Of a stretch of DNA of 43,861 nt, positions 19,073 to 26,278 are shown piece by piece. The notes under the pieces are model-generated. The model saw only the letters and a program-made list of their open reading frames with translations. It made no database searches and had not been told where the DNA came from. The position numbers were made by a program, and so were the translations under genes. Position 1 is the stretch's first letter; the number at the start of each line of letters is the position of its first letter. Source of the stretch: a virus; the IMG/VR virus record IMGVR_UViG_3300030106_006417, positions 1-43,861 of that record; one strand, given 5' to 3'.

Positions 19073-19745
19073 GTTAAAAAGAGAGGGAGACACCGATACA
19101 ACGGTGTTGGGTTTATTTCCAACACCACTGTATACCACAATAATACCAAATGAATTTTCCGTTGCTGCTAATTTTTTTGATAATTTAGAGCATGAAACTA
19201 ATAAAGGTGGAAAGGAAATAGATTACGGAACACATTCAAAGAATACTTATGTGATGCATGAACCAGAGTGTAAGGATTTAGCAGATTGGATTTTAGTTAG
19301 AGTAAAAGATTTTGCTGAGAGTGTCTTACGATATGATTATGAGGATTATACCTTTTCACAGACATGGGTGACTTTTAAAGAACCAGGACAATCACATATT
19401 GCACATAGTCATCCAAATTCACTTATATCAGCAGTTTTTTTCTATGGATATGGCACTGATGAAACACCAGCTATAACATTTCACAAAATGAGTGGCATGC
19501 ATTCAATGCCTAATCTTCAAGCAAAAGTAAAATCTGATAGAACGGATGCCGAATTTAGCTGGGATACATTTAATATTAGTTTTCAACCTGGTCTTTTAAT
19601 AATATTCCCATCTCACTTTTATCACTCTGTGCCAAAAAACACCACAGATTTTACGCGAAAAAGTTTATCTATGAACATAGTTCCAAAAGGTAAGCTCGGA
19701 GACCCAAACAGTTTAACAGAACTATGGTTTGAAAAGGTAATTTAA
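19065..19745 (+). CDS. Putative 2OG-Fe(II) oxygenase (TIGR02466-like), copy 3
   Basis: A 226-aa protein with LFPTPLYTT at residues 17-25, SHIAHSHPNSLISAVFF (H114, H116), FPSHFYHSV (H187) and R198 in FTRKSLSMN. It ends in PKGKLGDPNSLTEL, nearly the tail of the previous gene, which marks the pair as paralogues. It is the fifth oxygenase in a row and abuts the glycosyltransferase gene without a gap. The enzyme class is well supported by the motif layout; the substrate is not known. Confidence 0.82.
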   Translation: MYELKREGDTDTTVLGLFPTPLYTTIIPNEFSVAANFFDNLEHETNKGGKEIDYGTHSKNTYVMHEPECKDLADWILVRVKDFAESVLRYDYEDYTFSQTWVTFKEPGQSHIAHSHPNSLISAVFFYGYGTDETPAITFHKMSGMHSMPNLQAKVKSDRTDAEFSWDTFNISFQPGLLIIFPSHFYHSVPKNTTDFTRKSLSMNIVPKGKLGDPNSLTELWFEKVI

Positions 19746-20624
19746 ATGGAAAAATATTTTGTTTGGCACATCCAAGGTGGATTAGGTAAAAATGTTGCCG
19801 CAACATCACTTTGTGAAGATATAAAAAGAACCAATCCTGATAGAAAGCTGATCATGGTTGTTAGTTGGCCTGAAGTGTTTCTAAATCATCCTAATATTGA
19901 TAGGGTTTACAACATCGGACAAACTCCACACTTTTATGATAATTATATTCATAACAAAGACACTATGATTTACAGACATGAACCATATAATCAGAGTGGA
20001 CACATCCATAGAAAGACACATTTGATAGAAAATTGGTGTCATCTACTTAATCTACAATATAGAGAACAGACTCCTAAAGTAATTATCAATTATGCTCAAC
20101 AACAACTAGTGGGTATGTGGAACAGAGAAAAACCTACAATGGTACTACATACAAATGGTGGGCCAATTGGTAATCAAAAATATCCCTACAATTGGTGTCG
20201 TGATTTACCACCCGAATTAGCTCAAGCAATTGTTGACAAATTTCACAAAGAGTATCATATATTTCAAATTTGTCGCACAGATTCGGTGACTTTAGATAAT
20301 GTTGAACGAATAGACCAACAGTTGAGTAATTTAGAGTTGTTTTCTTTACTAGCTAGTTCTAAGAAAAGAGTTTTGATTGATAGTTGTCTACAACATGCAG
20401 CGACTGCTTTTGGATTACAATCAACTGTTGTATGGGTAGGAACATCACCAATGGTTTTTGGTTACAAACTACATAAAAATGTAGTTGCTAAAGTTCCGAA
20501 TAAAAAGAACCAGTTGATAGGTTCATATTTATTTGACTATCAGTTTGAAAATAACATTCATGAATGTCCTTATATAAATGTAAATGAAATGTTTGATGTT
20601 AATCAATTACTAAGAGAATTATAA
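19746..20624 (+). CDS. GT9/heptosyltransferase-like glycosyltransferase
   Basis: A 292-aa protein. The N terminus reads VWHIQGGLGKNVAATSLCEDIKR then RKLIMVVSWPEVFLNHPNIDRVYNIG, the layout of the GT-B fold N-domain in heptosyltransferases (glycine loop, a helix, then a strand and HPxxDRVY). The C-domain has LELFSLLASSKKRVLIDSCLQHAATAFGL, like the donor-binding region where a helper Ser/His stretch precedes HxAAAxG. Family members transfer sugars from ADP-heptose or related nucleotide sugars. It is somewhat short for GT9, so donor and acceptor are open. It begins directly after the last oxygenase stop and its own stop overlaps the sulfotransferase ATG (TAATG). Confidence 0.65.
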   Translation: MEKYFVWHIQGGLGKNVAATSLCEDIKRTNPDRKLIMVVSWPEVFLNHPNIDRVYNIGQTPHFYDNYIHNKDTMIYRHEPYNQSGHIHRKTHLIENWCHLLNLQYREQTPKVIINYAQQQLVGMWNREKPTMVLHTNGGPIGNQKYPYNWCRDLPPELAQAIVDKFHKEYHIFQICRTDSVTLDNVERIDQQLSNLELFSLLASSKKRVLIDSCLQHAATAFGLQSTVVWVGTSPMVFGYKLHKNVVAKVPNKKNQLIGSYLFDYQFENNIHECPYINVNEMFDVNQLLREL

Positions 20625-21442
20625 TGAAACAAAAGTTATTTTTTCAATCATCGTTACCAAGGGCTGGCTCAACTTTATTACAGAATATAGTTGCACACAA
20701 TCCTGATTTTTATTCATCACCTACTTCAGGCTTAGTGGACTTAATGTTAGGTACTAGAATAGGATATAATGAAAATCCAGAGTCAAAAGCAGCTTCATCA
20801 GAAGAATGGAAAGCTGGATTCTTAGGATATTGTAGAGCTGGATTTGACGGTTATATGAAAGCATTGACAGACAAGCCATATTTCTTCGATAAAAGTAGGG
20901 CTTGGGGGCCTTACTACTCTTTGGTAGAGATGATTGTACCTAATCCTAAAGTGGTGTATATGGTAAGAGATTTTAGAGCAATTTACTCTTCAATGGAAAA
21001 ATTATTCAGAAAAAATCCTGATGTCGACCCAAAAATTTTGAATAATATCGATATGACTGGCATTACAACCGATCAAAGAGTTACGCACTGGGCTAATACT
21101 CATCCAGTTGGGTTTACAATTACTAAATTACATCAATGTCTATTGGATGGTACTGCAAAAAACTTTTTATTTTTCAAATATGAAGAATTTTGTCAATCGC
21201 CAGATGAGCATATGAAAAAAATGTATGAATTCTTTGAATTACCTTATTATCAACATAATTGGGATAATATAGAACAAATCACACACGAAAATGATGCGGT
21301 GCATGGAATATTCGGAGACCATAAGATAAGAAATAAATTAGAAGCACAAAAAGAAGATTTTTATGAAATTTTAGGAAATTATACCTGTGATAGAATAAAA
21401 AATGAGTATAAATGGTTTTATGATTACTTTAATTATCAATAA
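20624..21442 (+). CDS. PAPS-dependent sulfotransferase
   Basis: A 272-aa protein with both cofactor motifs of the sulfotransferase family. The 5'-phosphosulfate loop is SSLPRAGSTLLQNIV (residues 9-23), and the 3'-phosphate site is VVYMVRDFRAIYSSMEK (110-126, with R115 and S122). The middle and C-terminal segments (FFKYEEFCQSPDEHMKKMYEFFELP) match the family's late helices. It would move sulfate from PAPS to a hydroxyl or amine on a sugar, peptide or small molecule in the cytoplasm. As the last gene of the modification operon it could sulfate a product of the upstream oxygenases or glycosyltransferase. Confidence 0.88.
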   Translation: MKQKLFFQSSLPRAGSTLLQNIVAHNPDFYSSPTSGLVDLMLGTRIGYNENPESKAASSEEWKAGFLGYCRAGFDGYMKALTDKPYFFDKSRAWGPYYSLVEMIVPNPKVVYMVRDFRAIYSSMEKLFRKNPDVDPKILNNIDMTGITTDQRVTHWANTHPVGFTITKLHQCLLDGTAKNFLFFKYEEFCQSPDEHMKKMYEFFELPYYQHNWDNIEQITHENDAVHGIFGDHKIRNKLEAQKEDFYEILGNYTCDRIKNEYKWFYDYFNYQ

Positions 21443-21461
21443 AATACATTTTCAGATATTT

Positions 21462-21469
21462 AATAAATA
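21462..21469 (+). promoter_or_regulatory. AATAAATA, candidate late promoter element
   Basis: AATAAATA in the 53-bp gap before 21496 fits the NATAAATA late promoter form of T4-like phages in the forward direction. It is overlapped by a near copy of the local TATTTATA element (TATTTAATA). An ACGGAG ribosome binding site follows. The gap is very AT-rich, so chance occurrence is possible. Confidence 0.3.
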
Positions 21470-21495
21470 TATATAATTAACAACGGAGTTATAAA

Positions 21496-21798
21496 ATGGC
21501 AAAAGAAATAAAATTTACTGATGAAGAATTAAAATCACTTTCTGATTTAGCGCAAGGGTATCAGACAACACAAGCAGCTTTCGGACAACTAAGAGTTCAA
21601 AAAATACTTTTGTCTCAACAAAAAGATGCTTTAGAAGAGGCTGAAGTTAAGCTTGAATCAGATTATATTGAACTTCAACAGAACGAACAAAAAATAGTGA
21701 AAGGTTTAAACGATAAATATGGACCTGGTCAACTAGACCCACAAACTGGAGTCTTTACACCAACAGAAATAGTTCAAGAAAAAGCTGAAGAAAGTTAA
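21496..21798 (+). CDS. Small coiled-coil protein of unknown function (100 aa)
   Basis: The 100-aa product is almost wholly helical and acidic, with a probable coiled coil from about residue 20 to 70 (QLRVQKILLSQQKDALEEAE and on), then GPGQLDPQTGVFTPTEIV. It carries no catalytic, signal or membrane motif. ACGGAG precedes the ATG. It lies alone between the modification operon and the sheath gene, with a possible promoter on either side, and small coiled-coil proteins near the sheath gene are common in marine T4-like phages. Its function is unknown. Confidence 0.7.
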   Translation: MAKEIKFTDEELKSLSDLAQGYQTTQAAFGQLRVQKILLSQQKDALEEAEVKLESDYIELQQNEQKIVKGLNDKYGPGQLDPQTGVFTPTEIVQEKAEES

Positions 21799-21837
21799 AT
21801 AAATTCCTACCTCAGTGTATTTTGAAAATTTTCTTTA

Positions 21838-21845
21838 TATTTATA
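21838..21845 (+). promoter_or_regulatory. Candidate late promoter element TATTTATA before sheath gene
   Basis: The octamer lies in the gap 35 bases before the sheath ATG, within an extended AT stretch (TATATTTATATATAA). Sheath is among the most strongly expressed late genes, which makes a promoter here likely. TAGGAG follows as ribosome binding site. Confidence 0.4.
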
Positions 21846-21880
21846 TATAATCGATAATTATTTAATTTAGGAGAAAAAAA

Positions 21881-24376
21881 ATGGCAGAAAGAATCGTCAG
21901 TCCTGGCGTCTTTACGAGAGAAAGGGATTTATCTTTCTTACCAGTTGGCATCGGTGAAATCGGTGCAGCAATAATAGGACCAACACTCAAAGGTCCTTCT
22001 TTTGTACCAACTGTAGTAAGAAATTTTCAAGAATTTGAGAATACCTTTGGAGGGTATTCCGAAGATTATTACACTTCATTCACAGTAAGAGAGTATTTAA
22101 GATCCGCTGGGTCTGTTACTATAGTTAAAGTTGGACACATAGGTGGTTATACTGCTGGAACTGTAAACCTAGTGGTTAGTGGTGCTAATGCAACAGCCGC
22201 CGCAGCTAGTTTTCCAAATACTGTGGTTGCTACATTTGCTCCTTCAGCTTTGAACAGTAGTGGACTTGGTTCCATAAGTGGTTCATTGGGTGGTAGTGTA
22301 ATTGCTAATTCATTTACATTAAACTTAGCAGGAACTAATGCTACCGCTAGTCTAACAGAACAATCTATTTTAGAGGCTGGTGTAGGTGCATTATTTTCAG
22401 ACGCAGTTGGTTCTGAACCATTACAGCCATCTATCGGTGCTACAGCAGCGCCTGCTTACACATATAAACATTTTAAATCAGCTATCAGTTCTTCAAAAGC
22501 TAACGGATATGTGGTTGGTGCAAGTTCAACATTAAGTCTTGAAACACATGCTTCAGGTCTCGACTTCGGTGGTGGAACGACTACTGTTAATGAAACAACT
22601 TATGAGACAACTATAACTGGTAATAAAGATGCACAAGCTGCTCGTACACCTTACATTCAATCGCAAAAGGTTGGTGGTAGTGTTACAAACCTGTTTAGAG
22701 TTTATCAAAGAGTAGATGGTGCGGCATCAAACTTTTACTATGTAGTAATTGGTGATGTAAAAAGACCACAAAATTCAAACTCAAGTGCGGATTTTGCTCA
22801 GTTTTCATTATCGGTATATAATTCTGCGGGTAATTTAGAAGAAGGGCCTTACACCAATTTGAACTTAGACCCAGCATCACCTAACTTTGTTGCTAAGGTG
22901 ATTGGAGATCAGTTTCAAACTGTAACATCCGCTGGTGAAGTTGTTACTCACGGTGAGTATGCTAATAGGTCGGAAAGAATCCGTATAGGTGATTTTGATG
23001 AGAAAACATTTACTGGCGCACCAGCACTACAACCTATGGGTTTTGCTGCTGTACTAGAACCTATTGTTGCTACAGCATCTGTGCCTACTGGCTCTTTCAA
23101 TCATGAACAAATATCAACAACTCTTCCTAATGCTTATAATGAAGACATACCTTATGGGTGGAAAATCAGTAGAGCTTACTTTGTGGATGAGGAGTTGGAT
23201 ACTAATTATCAATATCATTCAGCTATTCCAAATGGCGTGGACAATGGTAATAATGTGGCATTCTCATTAGAGGATATGCAGGGATTTGGTACAGATAGTT
23301 CACTTGAAGCTACAAAATTCACTAATTTTGTAACCAGAGGAGCGGATGCTTCCTCTCCAAATGGTGCAACATTAACAATATCCGCATCTGCACAACAGTT
23401 AAAATTTGCTGTTCCGTTTCAACAAGGATTTGATGGTGTTAATCCTTCTATAGAACCGAAAACTGGTGGAGATATCAGTGCTAGTAACATAATGGGATTT
23501 GATTGCTCTTCAACTACTGCGAGTGGTTCTGTTGCTTACAAAAGAGCTATTGATACCGTAAGTAATCCTGATGAGATTGACATTAATATGTTAGTAACTC
23601 CTGGTGTTATTCATAGTTTACATCCTGTAGTGACTAATCATGCGATGGATAAAGTAGAGTCTCGTGCTGATTGCTTCTATGTGATGGACTCAGCAGCTTG
23701 GGGTGATAATGTTTCAACAGCAGTTGATAATGTCGCAACATTAGATACTAATTATGTAGCAACTTACTATCCTTGGGTAAAGATAGATAATCCTGACACT
23801 GGTAAAGGACTGTGGGTTCCACCTTCAGTAGTGATACCTGGTGTGATTGCTTTTACAGATAGTGTGGCACATGAATGGTTTGCACCTGCTGGATTGAATC
23901 GTGGTGGATTAAGTTCTGTAAGGATAGCTAAGAAAAAGCTAACTCATACAGACAGAGATACATTGTACGAAGCTCGTGTAAATCCGATTGCGACATTTCC
24001 TGGTCAAGGGGTTGTTGTGTTTGGACAAAAAACATTACAAGCTAGACCATCTGCTTTAGACAGAATCAATGTAAGAAGACTACTTATCAGATTGAAGAAG
24101 TTTATTGCTTCCTCAAGCAGATTCTTAGTATTTGAACAAAATGATTCATCTACAAGAAGCAGATTCTTAAATATTGTAAATCCGTTCTTAGAATCAGTAC
24201 AGTCCAACAGTGGACTAAGTGCTTTTAGAGTTGTGATGGATGACTCCAACAATACACCTGATGTCATTGATAGAAATCAGTTGGTTGGACAAATATTCAT
24301 ACAACCTACTAGAACTGCTGAGTTCATTGTATTGGACTTTACAGTATTACCTACGGGTGCTGCATTTCCTGAGTAA
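21881..24376 (+). CDS. 18: Contractile tail sheath protein (gp18-like)
   Basis: An 831-aa protein. The N terminus (MAERIVSPGVFTRERDLSF, then GAAIIGPTLKGPSFVPT and TFGGYSEDYYTSFTVREYL) is the conserved start of myovirus sheath proteins. The C-terminal domain (ALDRINVRRLLIRLKKFIASSS, FLNIVNPFLESVQSNSGL, TAEFIVLDFTVLPTG) matches the inner tube-contacting core and the C-terminal arm. The middle (about residues 90-500) is a Ser/Thr/Ala-rich, more variable outer domain, longer than in T4 gp18 (659 aa). It assembles around the tube and contracts on infection. A rho-independent terminator lies directly after it and the tube gene follows. Confidence 0.95.
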   Translation: MAERIVSPGVFTRERDLSFLPVGIGEIGAAIIGPTLKGPSFVPTVVRNFQEFENTFGGYSEDYYTSFTVREYLRSAGSVTIVKVGHIGGYTAGTVNLVVSGANATAAAASFPNTVVATFAPSALNSSGLGSISGSLGGSVIANSFTLNLAGTNATASLTEQSILEAGVGALFSDAVGSEPLQPSIGATAAPAYTYKHFKSAISSSKANGYVVGASSTLSLETHASGLDFGGGTTTVNETTYETTITGNKDAQAARTPYIQSQKVGGSVTNLFRVYQRVDGAASNFYYVVIGDVKRPQNSNSSADFAQFSLSVYNSAGNLEEGPYTNLNLDPASPNFVAKVIGDQFQTVTSAGEVVTHGEYANRSERIRIGDFDEKTFTGAPALQPMGFAAVLEPIVATASVPTGSFNHEQISTTLPNAYNEDIPYGWKISRAYFVDEELDTNYQYHSAIPNGVDNGNNVAFSLEDMQGFGTDSSLEATKFTNFVTRGADASSPNGATLTISASAQQLKFAVPFQQGFDGVNPSIEPKTGGDISASNIMGFDCSSTTASGSVAYKRAIDTVSNPDEIDINMLVTPGVIHSLHPVVTNHAMDKVESRADCFYVMDSAAWGDNVSTAVDNVATLDTNYVATYYPWVKIDNPDTGKGLWVPPSVVIPGVIAFTDSVAHEWFAPAGLNRGGLSSVRIAKKKLTHTDRDTLYEARVNPIATFPGQGVVVFGQKTLQARPSALDRINVRRLLIRLKKFIASSSRFLVFEQNDSSTRSRFLNIVNPFLESVQSNSGLSAFRVVMDDSNNTPDVIDRNQLVGQIFIQPTRTAEFIVLDFTVLPTGAAFPE

Positions 24377-24394
24377 TCAGAGAGTGTAAAGATT

Positions 24395-24426
24395 AAAGGG
24401 GAGTAATTATGCTCCCCTTTTTTTTA
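24395..24426 (+). terminator. Rho-independent terminator after sheath gene
   Basis: A perfect 9-bp stem, AAAGGGGAG (24395-24403) paired with CTCCCCTTT (24412-24420), closes an 8-base loop and runs into a T tract. It lies 19 bases after the sheath stop codon. It separates sheath from tube and would allow different transcript levels for the two. Confidence 0.9.
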
Positions 24427-24495
24427 TTTGTAAAAACTATGAAAAAACTATGAAATATTTGGTGTATCTTTTGTATCGATTTTTCGTTTTGTTTA

Positions 24496-24503
24496 TATTT
24501 ATA
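24496..24503 (+). promoter_or_regulatory. Candidate late promoter element TATTTATA before tube gene
   Basis: The octamer lies 33 bases before the tube ATG, downstream of the terminator, in the context TTTATATTTATATATGAG. This is nearly the same 14 bases as before the sheath gene. Its position after a terminator argues that transcription restarts here. The 160-bp gap otherwise holds only the terminator and AT-rich sequence. Confidence 0.45.
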
Positions 24504-24536
24504 TATGAGAATTAAAATATTAATAGGAGAACTGAA

Positions 24537-25025
24537 ATGCCAGATTTAATAGATCCTTCAGAAATTATGTTCACTCCGTTTGAACCAAAAACGAAGAATC
24601 GTTTTATTATGTATGTTGAAGGAATACCCGCATATCTGATAAGAGCAGTCGCTAGACCACAAATTACATTCGAAGAAATTGTTTTAGACCATATCAATGT
24701 TAAAAGATATGTAAAAGGAAAGGGTGAATGGCAACCACTACAGATTACTTTGTATGACCCAATCGTTCCATCTGGCGCACAAGCAGTAATGGAATGGGTT
24801 CGTTTACATAAAGAGTCTGTTACTGGTAGAGATGGATATTCAGACTTCTATAAAAAAGATGTTACATTTAATGTCTTAGGTCCTGTTGGAGACAAAGTTG
24901 AAGAGTGGACACTAAAAGGTTCTTACATTCAGGATGCCAACTTCGGTGAAATGAGTTGGGATTCAAATGAGCCTGCTGACATTACATTGACATTACGTTA
25001 CGATTACGCAATCCTACAATTCTAA
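24537..25025 (+). CDS. 19: Tail tube protein (gp19-like)
   Basis: A 162-aa protein, the same length as T4 gp19 (163 aa). It begins MPDLIDPSEIMFTPFEPKTKNRFIM and contains VARPQITFEEIVLDHINVKRYVKG and LKGSYIQDANFGEMSWDS, then ends in a beta-rich LTLRYDYAILQF, as in tail tube monomers of T4-like phages. It stacks in hexameric rings inside the sheath to form the DNA channel. Its place after the sheath gene is the standard T4 order. TAGGAG lies eight bases before the ATG. Confidence 0.93.
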   Translation: MPDLIDPSEIMFTPFEPKTKNRFIMYVEGIPAYLIRAVARPQITFEEIVLDHINVKRYVKGKGEWQPLQITLYDPIVPSGAQAVMEWVRLHKESVTGRDGYSDFYKKDVTFNVLGPVGDKVEEWTLKGSYIQDANFGEMSWDSNEPADITLTLRYDYAILQF

Positions 25026-25034
25026 GGAGTTTAT

Positions 25035-25244
25035 ATGAGTTTTTTAACAGAAATGTTATCAAGCGATGCCAAAATATCGTCTAAGAGAACAGTTGGTTTC
25101 GCAGCATTTTTTATGTTAATATGTAGTTGGGGTGCTGATACCTTTACTACATTTGAGGTTAAAGATAAGATACTTGAGTGTTTTATGTACATCTCAGTAG
25201 TTGGACTTGGAGTTACAGCTGCAGAAAAATTTGGTAAAAAATAG
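25035..25244 (+). CDS. Small two-TM membrane protein, holin-like candidate
   Basis: A 69-aa protein with two probable membrane segments, about residues 20-36 (VGFAAFFMLICSWGA) and 47-62 (ILECFMYISVVGLGVTAA). A short charged N terminus with SSDAKISSKR precedes them and a basic tail (EKFGKK) follows. Size and topology fit a class II holin or another small phage membrane protein, but no lysis gene is nearby in the window. The SSKR-then-TM pattern is seen in small phage inner-membrane proteins of unknown role. Ribosome binding site AAGGAG. It sits between the tube gene and the gp26-like gene, an odd place for a lysis gene. Confidence 0.75.
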   Translation: MSFLTEMLSSDAKISSKRTVGFAAFFMLICSWGADTFTTFEVKDKILECFMYISVVGLGVTAAEKFGKK

Positions 25245-25276
25245 TTATAGTTCGAATTAATTAATAGGAGTCAATT

Positions 25277-26023
25277 ATGGCAGAAGTAAAGTTCCCTACG
25301 GAAGTAGTGGATCTGCCGTCAAAGGGTTTACTTTATCCAAAAGACAACCCTCTATCTTCAGGACAAGTAGAAGTAAAGTACATGACGGCTCGAGAAGAGG
25401 ATATTCTCACATCCGCTAATTTAATAAAAAAAGGTTTAGTTGTTGAAAAACTTTTAGAATCTTTGATTGTTGATAAATCAGTAAAAGTAGATGATTTGTT
25501 AATAGGAGATAAGAATGCTATACTAATAGCTGCTCGAATACTGGCATATGGAAAAGAATATGAAGTAGAGATAGGTGGACAAAAAGTGATAGTGGATTTG
25601 ACTACACTTAAAGATAAATTTTTAGATGAGTCTTTGATATCAGAGGGAGCAAATGAATTTGAGTTCGAATTACCTGCTACAAAGAGAAAGTTGACTTTTA
25701 GACTATTAACATCAGGTGATGAAAAGATAATAGACAAAGAAGTTCAAGGATATATGAAAGTTGGTGATGGTATCGGTTATGAATTAACCACAAGATTAAA
25801 ACATCAAATAGTTTCCATAGATGGTGATGCGAAAAGAGCTAGTGTCAATGGTTTCGTAGAAAACGAATTCTTATCAAGAGACTCTATTGCATTCAGACAA
25901 TATTCCAATCAAATAACACCCGATGTCGATATGACATCAACATATACAGATCCTGATGGTGATGAAAAGGAGTTTGTGGTCCCGATGACCGTTCAGTTTC
26001 TTTGGCCTTCCGCTAAGTTATAA
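25277..26023 (+). CDS. 26: gp26-like baseplate hub / tail assembly chaperone protein
   Basis: A 248-aa protein of the T4 base-plate (gp26) type, with VVDLPSKGLLYPKDNPLSSG at the N terminus followed by VEVKYMTAREEDILTSANLI and SLIVDKSVKVDDLLIGDKNAILIAARI. It ends FLWPSAKL. It lies just before a second frame that continues the coding signal to 26222, and then a 59-aa gene and the tape measure. That is the position and organisation of the G/GT tail-assembly-chaperone pair in other tailed phages, so a chaperone role for this protein is a reasonable inference. Ribosome binding site TAGGAG. Confidence 0.85.
   Translation: MAEVKFPTEVVDLPSKGLLYPKDNPLSSGQVEVKYMTAREEDILTSANLIKKGLVVEKLLESLIVDKSVKVDDLLIGDKNAILIAARILAYGKEYEVEIGGQKVIVDLTTLKDKFLDESLISEGANEFEFELPATKRKLTFRLLTSGDEKIIDKEVQGYMKVGDGIGYELTTRLKHQIVSIDGDAKRASVNGFVENEFLSRDSIAFRQYSNQITPDVDMTSTYTDPDGDEKEFVVPMTVQFLWPSAKL
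25997..26006 (+). promoter_or_regulatory. Candidate +1 programmed frameshift site (TTTCTTTGGC)
   Basis: In the gp26-like frame this reads TTT CTT TGG C. A tRNA-Phe on TTT (25997-25999) can re-pair perfectly with TTC one base downstream, and CTT followed by TGG C resembles the release factor 2 shift site CTT TGA C. The upstream limit of the +1 frame is a TGA at 25986, and the zero-frame stop is at 26021, so any shift must occur between them. Confidence 0.45.
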
Positions 26024-26222
26024 AACAGAAATACAAGAACAAATATTCCAAATAGCTTTTAATTCTCAGGGCATGTTATCCTTTACAGAAGTGTATAACA
26101 TGCCTATTTACTTACGAAGATTTTACTTCAAAAGACTTCAGAAGCACTATAAACAGCAATCAGAAGAGATTGAAAAAGCAAAACAATCAAAAAAATCAAC
26201 TCATCCTAATTTCAAAAAATAA
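26001..26222 (+). CDS. +1 frame extension of the gp26-like protein
   Basis: An open frame without a usual start codon at its 5' end (open from 25989, first in-frame ATG 26073). It reads FFGLPLSYKTEIQEQIFQ, IAFNSQGMLSFTEVYNMP, IYLRRFYFKRLQKHYKQQ and a lysine-rich tail to TAA at 26220. The sense-like composition upstream of the ATG suggests it is translated from before 26073, and so as a fusion of about 314 aa with the gp26-like protein by a +1 shift. The alternative is a separate 49-aa protein from 26073. The pattern (short helical extension with a basic tail, just ahead of the tape measure) is that of the T extension in gpGT-type chaperones. Confidence 0.6.
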   Translation, partial: FGLPLSYKTEIQEQIFQIAFNSQGMLSFTEVYNMPIYLRRFYFKRLQKHYKQQSEEIEKAKQSKKSTHPNFKK

Positions 26223-26232
26223 GATAATCTGA

Positions 26233-26240
26233 TATTTATT
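26233..26240 (+). promoter_or_regulatory. TATTTATT, weak variant of the late element
   Basis: GATATTTATTATTG lies 38 bases before the ATG at 26279 and differs by one base from the TATTTATA element found before four other genes. It is listed as a weak candidate only. Confidence 0.2.
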
Positions 26241-26278
26241 ATTGAATCAATCCACACAAAAATCACACGGAGATTATT

